Under the pieces are notes generated by a model, which did not search any database, was not told the origin of the DNA, and was given only the letters and a program-made list of their open reading frames with translations. 64,000 bases of DNA, taken from NCBI GenBank assembly GCA_930367205.1, contig OV884014.1, positions 71,713,104 through 71,777,103 on the forward strand, in the 5' to 3' direction. The translations under genes were made by a program, and so were the position numbers. Of this stretch, positions 8,498 to 22,700 are shown in pieces. Source of the DNA: Acanthosoma haemorrhoidale (taxonomy: Eukaryota > Arthropoda > Insecta > Hemiptera > Acanthosomatidae). Every line of letters begins with the position of its first letter. Within the stretch, counting starts at the first letter, position 1.

Positions 8498-11400
8498 TTA
8501 ATAATAATTCAGCTATTTATATAATAAATAAAATTGACAATGTGTTTATAATAATGTTCGCTAAATTGCGTCCTGCCTTCTGCTGGGAATGCACGGCAAG
8601 GAAGAGTGCTCACCAAAGTAGTTACTACGTCGCTCGATAGCTGCTACTATTACATAAGCATATTGGCGCTGGTTCAATATACACAATACTAGTCTAGACA
8701 GTATTCGTAATGTAAAAAGCTTTATTGAATGTCAATGCCATATCCATGATATGTTGTGTGTTATGTTATTTTCTTACAGCAAATTATTACCATATTTCAA
8801 AAAGACAAAGTATACAGTGCTTGTGATTTGACAGCTATTGACAGTAAATGGATCTAGTCAGTGTAAATTTAATTATATATATATTATATATCATAAATAT
8901 ATAGATAAATAATTGACTAGTTGAATATTGAAGAAGAAAATCCGGTTTACAAAACCAAATTCAAGATTGAGAGATAACCACCTTAGAACTACGGCAAAAA
9001 CCTCGATTGGGCAAACCTTATCGCATGATCATACATCACTGAATTAATTTAAGTTGTTGATATTAGTTAGCTAATAGAAATCCTAAATATTGATCATTAA
9101 ATTTGTGTTATCTGTAACCACCACTTGACATATGAGGTGCATCGTGGGTTCTTCTCCCAGTACTTGCTTGTCCTCGCACGAGGAAGTATTTATAAAAGTT
9201 TAAATCTTTAAAAAGCTGGAGGTTTTACGCTTAAATAAACCCACGTCACCAACAAATTGACCCTCTGTTCGCAACTTAATCTTTTTTTTTTTTTTAGAAA
9301 CATACTACTTTGCATCTCAGATCTGTTTCATTCTGCAATTAAATTGATATAAAAAGTTTCCTTTCTTATCGCATTGAGCTATCACATAAAATACCTCGGT
9401 GTCCTATTTAATGATATGCATCATGTGCTGAAACATCAAAAATGTCATCAACTGGCCTCAGGTTTTTTCAAGGCTTTGCCCACAATTCCCGAAGACCTTG
9501 ACCAGCAACACTCGAGGTGTTGTAGAATGCAATTATGAAATTTCACATAACTTATACGATCAATGTTGTAACACATACAGGCAGATACAATTTGTTTTCG
9601 TGTAACTGTTTTAAATTAAAACTACTCTTTTAGAGCTTGGGACTAAAACTGAGTACTTTACTCTAGACCAGCATAAATGTTCAATCTAAGCAAAAAATGT
9701 ACTTAATATTTTTTTTTGGCAACGCAACACCCTATTTCTTGAATTATTAGATTTACATCACCCAAAACAGAATACTCGTACTAATTGTAAGAAATAAAAC
9801 TGAGGAATCAAGAAAATCTGTAGATAGTGTTACTATCTTAATCACTGAAATCCATTTTTTTTTGTTCATTTTATTCTAGCTCGTCTAAGATAATCTTTTT
9901 TAGAACCGTCACTTATCGCAATGAGTAAGGTTTTGTGCTAAAGTCCAACAGTGCCACGCGAATGACTCGATGTGTTAAATCAAATGACCAAAAACTGTCA
10001 GATTTTCGTATGTAATTATATTGGGAGATACTATTTTTTTCTTGAAAAATTAATTTTTACACAGTGTACACAATATTCATTCTCATGGTCCGTATGAGCA
10101 ATCTGCTCAGTGGTAATAAAGAAATAAAATAAAATAAACAATTTTTAAACCACTTTATTCTTTCCAAAACAGATAATATCTTCTTTAACGACGAATCGCT
10201 TTCGGCAGCTCTAACCTGTCATCATCAGTTATCTCCAACTGATCACATGGGATATTAAACTCACCTAAAACAATAGAATATTTTTTACCTTTTAACCAGG
10301 GCTGCTACAACTACATTCCTCACTCCACGACAGAGTCGTATGTTAAATAATCTTCGGAGAGGAGAGTAGTTTAAAAGAAAAGAAATAAAAGCTTTACTAT
10401 GAAATACAATCAAAACAGTGGTATATACAAATATTAAGAGATCAGCTAGAACATACTGAGTGGAAGGTCAAGGCACATGTGGGGTCTGGGGTTTTTGTTT
10501 TTTTTTAGTACTCGCTTCGGCGGTACATATACTAAAATTAGGGTTTGGGGCTAAAGCTGAGACATATATGTATAAGAAAAGGGTAAGATTCTGAGAAGTA
10601 GGTAGGTCTTGGAGAGATGCGGTTGCTTACTTAAAAATAACAGGGAACCATCAGTGACTTCCATGAAGTCACGAGGCAGGTATACAGTTCTGCTCAAGCC
10701 CCTTCTAATTGTTCTTAGAATTATAAAACTGTGAATAAAAAAAGTACTATTCATTTAGATGAGTTTCATATCCCACATAACCAATTAAGAGATAACTGAT
10801 TATGACATTTCAGAGCTGTCAAAAGCGCTTTTTCAATAAAGAAGAAATTATCAGTATAAGACAATAAAGTAGTTTTATAATTTACTATATCATTCCACAA
10901 TCGGGCAGTAATCTTTTAATTTTTAAAATAAGCAACTTTCAAAGGCTTATTTATAAAATGGTCAGTTACTTTAATAAAAAATCAAAATTTTCACCAAAAA
11001 ATAAGTTGATTATATTGCCGAATTTCATTTTATGCCATCAACGACTAGTCTGCATTTATTCTCCGTTGCCTACCTCTAGAATCAGTTACATGATGTAGTC
11101 AACCAGTACTTGATGTTAGTTAGTTATAGTTTGTAAATATGTGGAAAACTGTTAAAAGGTTATTAGATCGCGAATTTTCAAAAATGAGATCAATATATAA
11201 TTAGCGCACTCCTTTCATTATGGACTCGAAACAGTTTAATCCGTATTAGTATAAAAAATAAAGTTCTTTATAACTGGTTCTCAAAGGTAAAAATACATCT
11301 ACAAACAGGAATAATCTTGAACCAGTACAAACTCATATCCTGAAGTCTCAATATAAATTCTATGTATTTAGTAGTAAATTACTTTCAATAATAATGTATA

Positions 11401-12553
11401 TTTTCAGTAACATTTCAAACGAAACCTATAGCATGGGTTTTTACTGCGCACTTATTTTAAGTTTACGTTACTTTACGAGTTACTTTTTTACATTTAAAAA
11501 TAATAAGTAACATAAAATATATTTCAAAAATGATCTGTAAATTACTTGATTAGTTTTTTTATGATTGTAATATTTTTTTTTTTATGCCAAGGAGAAGGCC
11601 ATCGATAACCTCTGACCTCGTTTGAACTTTTTAAATCAATAAATTCTTTTTATGCATTTCCACAACGTTCTTATTGGTTTCTCAAACGATTTCTTAGCAA
11701 TTACACTCACTCTCATAAAGCCAGTGGAAAAACGGTTCTTGAGCATGGTGGCACATCCCGTCGAAACATTCAAAGATGAAATAAACAAATTGCTTTTTTT
11801 TTTGTTTCTGTTGGAATAAAGTTAGGCGAAAACCATAGGCTTTAGTATTAATTAAGGATTTAATCTGCCTGCCTGCAGGTATGAATGTATGAGTGAACTT
11901 CAATAGTAAATGTAAAATCTAAAAGTAAATATCGCAAATACTTTTTAGATAAAATTTTTAGCATTAATTTAACTGAAAAACCTCGAATTTATTATTTGAA
12001 ATCTACGACCCACCCTTATTTTAGCTTTCCACAAGGATAACTCTCATATTCAATTCCAATTGATAATTTCAGTACGTCACTTAGGAACCAGATCCTCATA
12101 GCCTCATTTTCATATTTTTTTATTCCAATTAACGACTATGTTTGGCATTGAATTCAAGAGATGTTTTTGTTATTTCTATGAAAAAACTCTTAAGGTTAAA
12201 GTAATATCCACGTGAAAAATTTAAAGAGACAATCCTACATCAATATGTTGCTCCGCCACGATATCTTTTTTTTATCAATAATCCATCCAAACTTATCGGA
12301 ATCATTTATTTGTTTAGCATTGACGGATCGATCATTTTTGACAGCTTTGTTTACCACGTTTTCGTCAACAACTGGATTACTTAATCTGTTTACTTCAAAC
12401 ATTAGTTTAAGCAAAATACGGAGCAATTTAGATTTAGCAGAACATATTATTTCAATAACATTATATGAGTCAGTTGGTCAGCAATCTGGATAACTATTTT
12501 TTTAGCTGTTCAACAAATTTCCTGATATTCACTTTAATTTTGCATTACCTCGT
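8498..12553. other. AT-rich stretch with minor repeat scraps
   Basis: No coding region is supported. About 8938-8990 resembles part of the SINE-like sequence at about 19458-19510 (shared TCCGGT...AAAACCAAA...GAG.TAAC). About 10140-10235 has a minus-strand AATAAAG plus a CTGATGATGACAGG block like those near the ends of Penelope-type elements. That similarity is too weak to call. The rest is unremarkable. Confidence 0.35.
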
Positions 12554-13262
12554 GTCGGGCTGCCACTAGGGGAGTGCCTAATCACTCTAGCCCTGGTGAC
12601 AAGTGCGGATTGTTGTAGTTTATAACATGGACCATGTAGGCGTTAATATCTGACTCCATTTTTATGATAGGGATGTGTCCCGGCAATACACTGTATTCAG
12701 GAGAAAAGGTTCAGAGGTTTCATAAAGAATAAGACCAGTTTTCAGAGTTTGGGCGGGAGATCGGCAGCGTTATAGGTACAAGTCGTCAGAAGGTCTGCTA
12801 GAGGCTGTGAGACAGGGTGACGGCGCAGAGGTGTGGCAGAGAGAGTGTAGACTAGTAGAAGACTGAGTGGACTTACTTCCAGGGCCCCGGGGCCCTGGCG
12901 TATCGCGACCGAGTGATAGCGGCTGTCTAGATGAGGAGACTGGGAAAGAGTGGGCTTTCGGGGCGAAACCCCTTGGTTTTAAATATTACCTCCCCTTTCT
13001 ACCGGAAGGCGGAGCCTGGCTTGGTTTATGATGTCACACCTGCGCCGAGGTACGTGATCCCTCGTCCCCTAAAGGACTGTTTATGGCATGGCTTTTAGAT
13101 TTTATGACCACCGGGTCACCTTCCTAGGTCTACCGGGTCGGGTTTATTAGGGGCCGGTGGCTTACCCTCTCAGGTTTTATTGCTGTCGACCTTCGACCCT
13201 CTGTTACTTGTTTTATGACTGCCGATCTCTCCATGATTTATTACTAGAAAACCATGTTTTAC
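12554..13262. other. GC-rich island of unknown nature
   Basis: Clearly richer in GC than either side, with no long open frame. It holds a perfect 20-bp palindrome (12879-12898), a GGGG-CGAAA-CCCC hairpin near 12958 and a TTTTAAATATTA promoter-like run just after it. The first bases TGTCGGG resemble an LTR start, but I could not find a matching TSD at any far end. Candidates are a solo LTR of another family, a promoter or CpG-rich first exon, or a conserved noncoding block. Confidence 0.35.
12879..12898. repeat. Perfect 20-bp GC palindrome
   Basis: The sequence CCAGGGCCCCGGGGCCCTGG equals its own reverse complement. Only two of its twenty bases are A and two are T, in an AT-rich window. Confidence 0.9.
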
Positions 13263-14405
13263 ATCTAATTACAATACATTATATATGCACCAGAGTATAG
13301 GGTGATTTAACACTTATGTAGTTGAGTCACTACACCTAGTCTTTAGAAGCATGCCATAAAATTTGACTACGCTTTCAACAATAATTCTTGAATCACATGC
13401 CAAAACCATTAAAATTATTTTTCCTTGTATATCAGATGCCACAAAAACGGCTGTTCAGTTTGTAGCAGTTTTCGAGGAATAATTATAATGCTAGTGGGAA
13501 AAAGATACAATATCATGATCCAAACCTGGGATTTAACACAATGCATTTGTAGGTATTGATCAACAATCAAGTGCTTCTCCCAACTCCTAGGTGTGCTCTC
13601 TTTAAATCCTAAGTAACTCTCAAGCCTAGTCAATTTCTAATCCCCCTCAGATCGTAGAACCTTATACGAAATCATCAAAAGAGAGTTGACTTAATGGTTT
13701 ACAATGGCTACGTGCCAGTAGACCACCTGACCAGAAACAAGGATCCTTATATTTTTCATAGGGAAATAAATACAATCAAGTGGAATGACATTCCGTAAAT
13801 AGTAGTAATAATAAAGAAAATCATACATTTGAATCTGCTCAACATTGAGTATGGCAATGAAATGGGATTTGTATTATTACTGACTTCAGTGTAGGTTACA
13901 TCTAATTACCAGCTGAGCAATACTAGGAAACATCCCTGCCAGCACTCGAGTACCGACCCTGAAACTAGTGCAAGGGCACTGGTATTCAAGTCCTGCTGAG
14001 GCTGGGGTCCAAGGACCTCTTCACATGAATTGTGCTGTTGTGCCTCCCTTCACGCAGCGATACTTACTTGTTCAGTTGGTTGACTCCAATGTCCAAAAAA
14101 AAGTAATTCATAGCGTTACTTATTCTTAAACTTAGCTATAATTTTGGCCCAGCTTGTAACCAAACCACCTTCACGTGTCGGCCTATCACAAACTCCCCAT
14201 GATTGGTACCAAACCGAAGATTACGCACCAAATCACAAATACAGATTTAATGGCTACAACACCATAGTAGACTACAAGGATGCCCCAATGTCTACAAATG
14301 TATTATGTTGAAGGGTTCTGATAATTTTTCGGCTCATTTCATGCCAAGTTTTCTGAGGAGTTCATTGACTGAATTTCGAAAATTCACGAATTAACTATGA
14401 AGGCT
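13263..14405. other. No gene seen
   Basis: AT-rich to mixed composition. A patch at about 13900-14070 is less AT-rich but has no open frame and no repeat that I recognise. Confidence 0.4.
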
Positions 14406-14413
14406 AACTAAGA

Positions 14414-14571
14414 AATTTTTTTTTTTTACTTAGCTCTCGACTGGAAATATAGGATGTATGAAAAATAAAGGAAATTATTTGGGATGATCGGTGCCTTTCA
14501 CTAAGGGGAGCCCCATTTGAAGGTAGTATGAGAAGGATATGGGGTGTGGGATGCCTAAAAGAGGCGGGTGG
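14414..14571 (-). mobile_element. 5'-truncated 3' tail of LINE family B
   Basis: In minus orientation the sequence runs through a block resembling the family tail at 61673-61867 (AGTGAAAGGCACC-like, then a GAG-AGCTAAG block) and ends in a poly(A). AACTAAGA flanks it on both sides (14406-14413 and 14572-14579), giving an 8-bp TSD. It contains no coding sequence. Confidence 0.75.
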
Positions 14572-14579
14572 AACTAAGA

Positions 14580-15738
14580 TAAAGCTATAGGATTTTCTAT
14601 TATTATTTTAGAGCAAGACTACTTTTATCGGGAGTATCTTTATGTTCTCTTAATAACATATATAGATTCAAACCCCGAAACTTCACATCATGATCACGCT
14701 AACAAAACCTCTCAGCTAATGAAAAGCTCTTACAGAATGAGGGTATATTGTTGAAGTCAAGGATAGTGTGGTCATATCTCCCTGTTTTATATGTCATATT
14801 AAGATTTAGTTTATTTAATTATTCTATGAGTTTTTTATATTATTACAAATTATTAAATAAGTAACTAAAACAAAATATATGCAAAAGTAAAAACACTAAA
14901 ACATGATTTATTAAAATATATATTGACAATTCGGGATGGCATCATGGCACAATAGCATAATATTATTCGTAGAATATTATCGAAAAAATAATTAATTTTA
15001 TATAATAAACCTGCCCCAATTTGTTTTTAATATTAAATATCAAGCTCCTTGGCTCTTGAAAAGAATAAATTAAAACATGTATCACATTAATATACTTTTA
15101 ACGTAGAGATACAGACAGGTGTGCATAGTTAAAAAGGTCAGGCTTTCAGAACTACGCCAAAGTTATAAAGTTAGTCATGTAGCTATTGTTTTAATTATCA
15201 AAACAGTTCAGTTAGAACTTCAACTGCAGACCACTAACGAGCAATTGACTTCCGACCTGGAGCGTGGCTGTTTATTTGACCATCTGTTAAAGTTTGTTCA
15301 AGCACCGAGCCAAAGCAGTTCTGAGTACATGTATTCAACGAAGACGATGACCACGTCCATAAAATTACTTCACTAGATTAAAAAAAAAAAATAATAATAA
15401 GTACACATAACGAAATGTGTTATCTTAACCTACTTTCCCAATTTAATCTTTAGCGAGATAACTGAACAATAAACGTGAGGAATTCTAAATGATCATTTTT
15501 TCTAGTGATGGTAATCTCAATTTATAATGCATTCCATTAATAGTTAATAACGAGTCTTTTACGGAATGCTGGGAGTAGTCAAAGTAAATTTTATGTTAGA
15601 CACTTTACGTCAATTTAAATTTCGTTTTCCACATCCCACTCATCCCGATTATAATCTCACTAATCATGCACTGCTTGCATTTTTTGTATGAAAATTTATC
15701 AGTGAATATTTTGTTATAAAAACAATTTCGGATGATAA
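14580..15738. other. No gene seen
   Basis: AT-rich. An 85-codon frame at 15119-15376 has no recognisable motif and I do not regard it as a gene. Confidence 0.4.
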
Positions 15739-15825
15739 AACAACTTTATTTTGATAAAATTACAATAATTAATTGTGTTAAATGATCTTATTCAAAAACA
15801 ATTAAAATCCTAATTGAATTCACTT
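15739..15825 (-). mobile_element. Degraded 3' end of LINE family J (copy J1)
   Basis: The plus strand reads AACAACTTTATTTTGATAAA, then TTACAAT, then (after a gap) AATTGTGTTAAATGATCTTATT. The order matches the terminal UTR of the 43322-45197 copy in reverse orientation. A short block is missing between the matching parts. This is the smallest and most decayed copy noted. Confidence 0.6.
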
Positions 15826-18139
15826 TTCTTTTTGTTTGGTGGTGTAGTCAATGTCATGTTTTATTGTGGGCTATTTAAGAGCAAGGTGAGTGGTTGAATC
15901 AACTTAGTCACAATAAACAAGCAAAATTATGATTAGCTAACGTTTAGACCAAATAAATAAAACCTTTTATATCCTGTTTTGATAGTTTCAGATTGAGTTA
16001 TATAATTGGTTATATAAACCTTACTTTTTTAATTTATTTATACATATAATAATACAAATTTATACATTAATAGCTTCTAAGCTTTTTAGCTAAGTCGAAC
16101 AAATAAAATCAACGTTTTTTTATGCATACTTCCTCTAATTATAACCATTTTAAAATATACACAGCGTAACCGTTGGGTGTTGTTGAATATACTTCCAAAA
16201 TCTCACAAATACACATATTATGTATATTAGAGAAATGTTATATGATATGATAATAATTCAAATAATATGTAGTTCATACCTAATCATTGAAAAAGTAGGT
16301 TATTCTTGTTTGTGTCATTTAAGCTCACCTGCAACAAAAGTTAACAAGGAAAACGTTTTAAAAAAATGTTAAAATATTGTAAATGATGGATATAAAAGTG
16401 TAGAAATATGATAGTACATATAATAAATATAAAATACACTAAATAAATATAAATACAAATACAATCAGATATTTAATTAAAAGAATATTATTTCGCACTC
16501 TATAAATTCTATTTGTACACAATCTTTTTGTAACATTGGAAGTTATGCTGTTCAACTAGCATAATTAATTTTCTAAATTAAATTATAGCAGTTATGTACG
16601 TAGATTATTTTATTCGCTAATAGTTGAGTGATTTTATATTTTTCTTCTATTTTAAGGTGTCCCAGGCAATCTGTTTAAAGTGGAAGTGTGTGTTAATCAA
16701 TAAATGTACGGATTTGTAGTTAGCCAAAGACGGTTATTTGTAATTAAATTGTGTTATTGTTAAAAGGATATAGTACGCTATCCCGGATATCATATAAAAG
16801 AGGCCATATAATGATAAATGGTTAAACACACTTGGGCACTTTTATTAATAAAACGATTATCACCTTTTGTGAAAAAAGAAAGATAATTTCATTTATTCTT
16901 CACTTTAACCGAATTTTTAATCGAACGATACACATAATAAAGGACATCTCTCTCTCTGGTCTATCCAAAATTTATTTTTTGGTGGTACAACCGCTTTCGG
17001 TGACTATACCGTCATTCAAGGGATCATATAATTATACTACTATATAGAATATAATTGATAGAATAGGGCATAAATATTCAAATAAATAAATAATGAAAAG
17101 TTTGAATATGTCTCCTATTATTACCCAGCAATAAATAATGTTTTTCGACATGCACCAGACCCGTTACTAACTCAACATTTATCAGACACCAGGGGAAACC
17201 GTGAGCTGTAATTCTCGCAAGAATAAAGATTAATAATAATAAAAGAAGGCGAAATACTGTTATTGTCACACTTGACATAATTATGCAATATGGTACTACA
17301 TGTTCTTGAGAAGTTATTGCTTCATGCAGTTTTTTCACGGTAATCCACCGCTCAAGAGCTTGTTTTACTTATTTCTAATAAAGATAAGGTCAAGTGCCAC
17401 TCGAAATTCCTACAGGAACGATACTAGTACCAATATTTTTTATCATTTAACTTTATTTCTTTATTTGCTCTCCTCGCCTTATCGTATTTCTTCTATTTTC
17501 ATTTATCCTTTCATTTAGCGAGAAGTCCCTTCGGTCACGTATACTGCCCAAAGGGAAAGATTAAAAGGGGTGAAGAAGGGCGTATTCGTTCCTCTTTCCC
17601 ATTTTGAGAAGATGAAAGACATTTAATAAGGTCACCGTTCATAAAAGAAATTTATTGAAGCTAAATGAAAAGAGATGTCTCTTTTTTTCGGTTTATTAAT
17701 AACTCTTCTCCTATGATAAATTTATTTTATATAATTTTATTACGTTGTACCAGAGCTCTGAAATCTTAAATTGAGAATGGATCCCAAAGCATTAATTTGA
17801 GGGGGGGGGTTTTGCCCGTGGCTCACCTGCGTGGAAATCATAAGACTCTCAAATAAAATAAACTTATTTTCAATATTTTCATAATAAAAAAAAAGCAAAA
17901 TTTCAAGCATCTAGTATGAGCCTATTTCCCTTGTGCCAATCTTGTAGGAATACACTATTCAACTCATAAAAGAATTAGAGTGAAGGTCTAATGACGTAAA
18001 CAGAAACCACTTGAACTGGCTGAAACCATTACATGCTGTCATTATGATACAAAATGAACAAATATTATTATTAGTGGAAAAATTACCGTAATAACGTTAC
18101 TGTATTGTGTTTTTTCATCACAATACAGCATACATTTTT
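15826..18139. other. AT-rich, no gene seen
   Basis: Very AT-rich to about 17300. A block at about 17520-17700 is purine-rich and less AT-biased (GGGAAAGATTAAAAGGGG and similar), without an open frame. A run of nine G sits at 17801-17809. Confidence 0.4.
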
Positions 18140-18560
18140 CAAATATAACCAGCTAGATTGCGGTACTCAATGTCGGCCGTGAACACGCATAAAGAATGAC
18201 GGAGTTGACAGGGCGAGGAGAAATCACGAAGGCATTGATTGATTGAAGCCTTTCAGTGCAGTGGTGCTAGCCGATAAAGGCCTGGAAATAATAAATACAC
18301 ACTCCCTTTTGGCTAGGTGCTGTCTATGCGCTCTCGCCAGGCTCACGTAGAAAAGTGACAGAATATAGATTGGCCCTCAATACCCCGCTAAGGACTTCGC
18401 CCTTCACTGGTCCTTTCCCTGAAGGTGCCCAGGGCACTAGTGAGGGGGCAAGGGATGATTTATCGCGTATCGACGATATCTAATGCAAATTTAAAGGAAT
18501 CCTTCCGGGCGGGTAAACGTTCCAGCCAATCAAAATTCATCCTGAGTACACTTCCCCCCT
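18140..18560. other. GC-richer island with octamer-like site; candidate noncoding regulatory element
   Basis: Composition rises sharply against the flanks and no long frame is open. It contains a perfect ATGCAAAT octamer (18483-18490), a TATCG-ACGATATC region just before it, and AGCCAATCAAAA after it. Such dense site clusters are common in enhancers of developmental genes. That function is inference; conservation was not tested. Confidence 0.35.
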
Positions 18561-19373
18561 TCTCTGATCGTGAGCAGTTTCAGCTCCTGTAGATAAAATA
18601 ATGTTGTTTTATGCCGGCACTTTAATTAGTGTATGAAAAGTAGGTATAAAAACAGGCAGGAAAAAACACATACTTTCGTATTTAGCCGAGTACAGTAAGA
18701 AAGCCTCACATTCAAACATGCATAATCAATAGAAATACTCTTTATTAGTTTTAAAAACTCAATTCACACTGACTTTTATCATTTATAAAATCACAGTTTA
18801 GATCATATATAAGGTTTACAGACCAACTCAGGAAAAATATCAAGCAGTTTTTCAAAATTATTTAAATAAACTGATGCGTTCTGAACAAATTCCTCGATGA
18901 AATAGTAAAAGTAGAATTAAAATTAAAATGGAAGTGGCGGTTATCCTCCGTCCATCCCATTGCATACATTTCTTCACCCATTCATTCGCAGAACCATAAG
19001 TGTACACTCTATACATTCAGATGATCTGTTATAGAGTGCAAGATCTCCGGCCACTATCCGTCCTCAGTGCCTGAATGTTTAACCCTTGTGGCACCTTAAA
19101 CAAATCAATAGTGAGTCCGGTTTCCCTCTTTGTCACCATTCAATCGTCTGGTTTGTTGAATAGAAGTCAATATGCTTAACATATATAACACCGTCGATCA
19201 GCTATGGTGCATTAGTCAAAGGCCAAAAAAAAAACACTTTAATCACTTTATTGATTTATGACTCTTTTCAAATGTGATTGCTCTATGTGCATTTTTTTTG
19301 TACATCACGTACTTTTAAGTTATAAACTAATGGCAGTCACCAATCAATTCAATTATTCGTCATTAAATCTTCC
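18561..19373. other. No gene seen
   Basis: AT-rich with no coding or repeat signal that I can name. Confidence 0.4.
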
Positions 19374-19720
19374 ACGCAGCCTAGTAGTTAGCAAGGTGAC
19401 TTATAGATGTCGAGGACTGGTCAGGACATTGAGTAACTACTTGTATGAAGGAGTTGTAAATCCGGTCTAGAAAACCAAAAATAAAGTTGGGAGGTAACTG
19501 TCTATTGTTAACTGCACTGGCTCCTTAACTCTAGCTTTGGAGAAAACCATAAAAAATTAATAGCCAACAGAAACTATTTCTGTATGATTTTGGGACAGTA
19601 CAAATTCACGTAGTATCCATTATTATAGTATTACGCCTCTGAGTGGTCGTTTCTCTAATTATTGCAGGAAGGAAACTAGCCCTCTGAAGAAAGCTAGGCA
19701 TCTGACACCACGAACCCGAT
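19374..19720 (+). mobile_element. tRNA-derived SINE-like sequence
   Basis: It begins with an A-box-like AGCCTAGTAGTTAGCAAGG (19378-19396). Two other places share this head: 34730 (AGCCTGGTGGTTAGCATAG) and 42210 (AGCCTAGTAGATAGCAATA). Downstream pieces recur too: TCCGGTCTAGAAAACCAAA resembles 8941, and GGAAACTAGCC resembles 34855. No clear B box or poly(A) end is visible, so boundaries are approximate. Confidence 0.45.
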
Positions 19721-22700
19721 GTGGTCATTATATAAGCTCCAAAATGTATGACGTAGACCAGTGAAAAAATTAAGAATGTTTTTTAGCTGAATTTTTTGAG
19801 TGTCGGACGTTTATACAGTGAATTAATGAAGTGTTTCCATTAATCTAAATATCTCAATTATATCGTCATTAACACAACGGTCCAATAACAAGTACCAATT
19901 GGCTCTTATCAAGCAGCTGACGTAATAGGTGGGTTAATACGTAGAAGAGCTGTGCGACGGTACAGTGGCATTGAAATGTAGCTGCCTGTAAGAGCTTTTT
20001 CATTGTATATTTAAATATGAAAATATCAAGGACGTGTACTCCACATAATCAGAAATTATCATATATGTGTGGTTAGATAGTCAAGCGTGATAAGAAACGT
20101 TTAGTTTAGTTAAGTTAAGTATCACACTATAACAAAAAATCCCAATGGTTAGTAAAATTGTTACCGGCCGAAAGTGCAACTCATATTTCAGGTACGACTA
20201 TCATTTACCTTTATATATCGGTATTAAAAAATAAGAAGAAATTATTTAATCTATGTGAAATTTGAATGAAATCATACATTGCACAACCCATTAAAACATG
20301 ATAAATATTGAACTGGAAATAATTTGGGTCCGTTTGGCTAACTTTTAATATTTTCCCCACATTCATTGTGCCTTTATGTCCCAGCTAGAAATCTTCTTAC
20401 TAAAAGTTCTAATTTTTCTTCCGTGGCCTCTGAAATTTCAAGATATTCCCAAAAATATTAAAAAAAAAAAACATTTTATAGCCAACTATGAAAATTGAGC
20501 ATGTAATACGCCCTATCCGGCTTACGTAGGTTTTTAACAAAAACACAATGTGTACGCTAATTTTTTTCTCAAATAAAACATTATTTGAAGAAAAATACAA
20601 GCTGCCCTGAAAGCGAAGTAGATAATTTTAATAGAAACATACAACATTTACAAAATAGCAATCACTCATTGATTCATAAGGTATTGACAATACACATTTA
20701 TACAATATAGACCTATAAACATAGACCATAGATCCCCCAATTCCATAGGAGGAGACAAGGGATTTGGAAAATCTCCCACTTTACTCCTGCAACCATCCCC
20801 AGTTTAAGCTACGTAAAAAAAAATAAATGGACGATTTTTAGAAATTGATTCGTATCAATCAGAATTATGTAACCTGCTAAATCATACCTTATTCAAATCA
20901 CTAATCATTTTGAATACATGATGTCAAAAAAAAAGATGGGGTTAACCTCATCAAAAATAATTAATAGTAATTTACCAATTGATTCCTTGGTGATTGAAAT
21001 TTTTTTTTTTCTGATTGGGGCCTGTACGTCATGATAGTAATTCAATAAGCAGATACTTTAGAACGAATTCACAGTTTTTATGTTTCATTGACTTGGAGAC
21101 ATAACAGTATAATAATTTAAAATAAACTTTATTTTTATAAAAAAAAAAAAATGACGACGGGCTGTTGATGTAAACACTTGCGTGAGTAAAACCCTAGACC
21201 GAAAAAAAAAAAAATTTTCAACCGTTAGTAAGATTCGAATTAAAACCATTTTCACTCTAAGTGCTATAGCTCAAATTTAATGTGCTGATTCCTATGTCAC
21301 TGCCCAGAAGCTATTTCAGATTTCAAGTGCTGAATTTCACCATTTTATGTGACAATTTAATGATGATATTTTAAGCAACTTATATTGTGTTTATTTTTTG
21401 AATCTCAAGTAAAGTAATTTTTGGTTAATTCACGCTGCCTGAACTTAAACCGCTCCTTAATAGCCTATCTTCTGACTCCACAACCTTCATTATGATTGTA
21501 CACATTTAGTTCACGATCAGTTATTGGCATGATTGACACAAATAAAAATCAGATAGTACAGAAATAAATGGCTAGGGTACTGCTCTTAGAAACAACGGGT
21601 TGCTTCCAAGTACGATTGTCGCGCCTTTGGTACAACCAACAAAAACTAAATATAGGGAGATATGCAGTCTCCTCGCTACTCCCGGCAATCGTCCAAAATG
21701 TAATCATCTAGCACTGAATTTAGCTTTAATCGTTGTTGTTTTTTTAGACATGCGGTCCAGACCGCTTGGCTACTTTTGTTTTACCAACTATTATTTATTT
21801 CTGAAGCTTATTATTTTGAGTTTAGGCTTTATGAAATAATTGGGTTCAATAAATTGATATGTTAATTTATAGTTTTGAGTTATACAAATTAGAAGTGGAT
21901 GGTTATTTTTTGTAGGCACATGTCAAAAAATAAATAATACTGGAAATTGGCCACAATTAGGTACTATTGGTTTTTTGATTTGTTGTGACAAAAGAACAAC
22001 ATTTACTTTTGAGTTCTTATATAAGGCGTTCAGCAGCTCGATTAATTTTCAAAAATTTTACAACAGATACAAAAACAAACAACTCTTAGCTGGAATTAAT
22101 ACAAGGGTGCTCTTTTGAACTACTCAACGGGATGGATCTGTTTTCCATCAGAATTGTTCAAGGAGGTTATATAATTGGCAATAATACTTAAAAATCGGAA
22201 AAAGGTGGTTTTGAAAAAAAACCGAGCTATTGATAATAAACACCTCATATAAAGACTGCATATTTGTATAATGAATTACTAATAAATGTCATTGGTCCTT
22301 TTATTCGTTAAAAAGTCAGAGATTACCATTAGATTTAATTACTATTAGTTAAAAAACATAGAAATTGTGATACTAACAATATGTGTGTGTGTGGGAGACT
22401 GCTTATTGGTCTTATTTAGAAGCAAGAATAAATTACCTTGCGGTCGCAACCCAATTTAGCTGGTATGTTGGAAGGACATGTGGAGTCTGGTGAGGACACT
22501 GCTAGAGACTGTACAGACTGTTGAGGTAGCCCACCTTCTTGCTATATTCCGCTAATGTTTATAGTTCATTAAATAGTTATCTCAATCATTCCGAACAGTG
22601 TTTCTATTATGAATTCCTACACGGCAATTTCTGACACCGCATTCTCCCGGATATATATGTATGTTACTTCCATCTATACCAACGAGTATATGGATAAATG

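Noticed and set aside
10140..10245. Hammerhead-like CTGATGA...GAAA on the minus strand
   Set aside because: Core letters are present and a small UUCG-loop stem follows, but stem II does not form next to the core and stem I pairs only at a distance. At most it is a decayed Penelope-like end.
12212..12493. 93-codon plus-strand frame, also open on the other strand
   Set aside because: Neither strand shows a recognisable domain, and dual-strand openness in AT-rich DNA is likely chance.
12554..13262. Solo LTR call for the GC-rich block
   Set aside because: The TGTCGGG start is suggestive, but no CA end with a matching 4-6-bp TSD could be located, so it is left unassigned.
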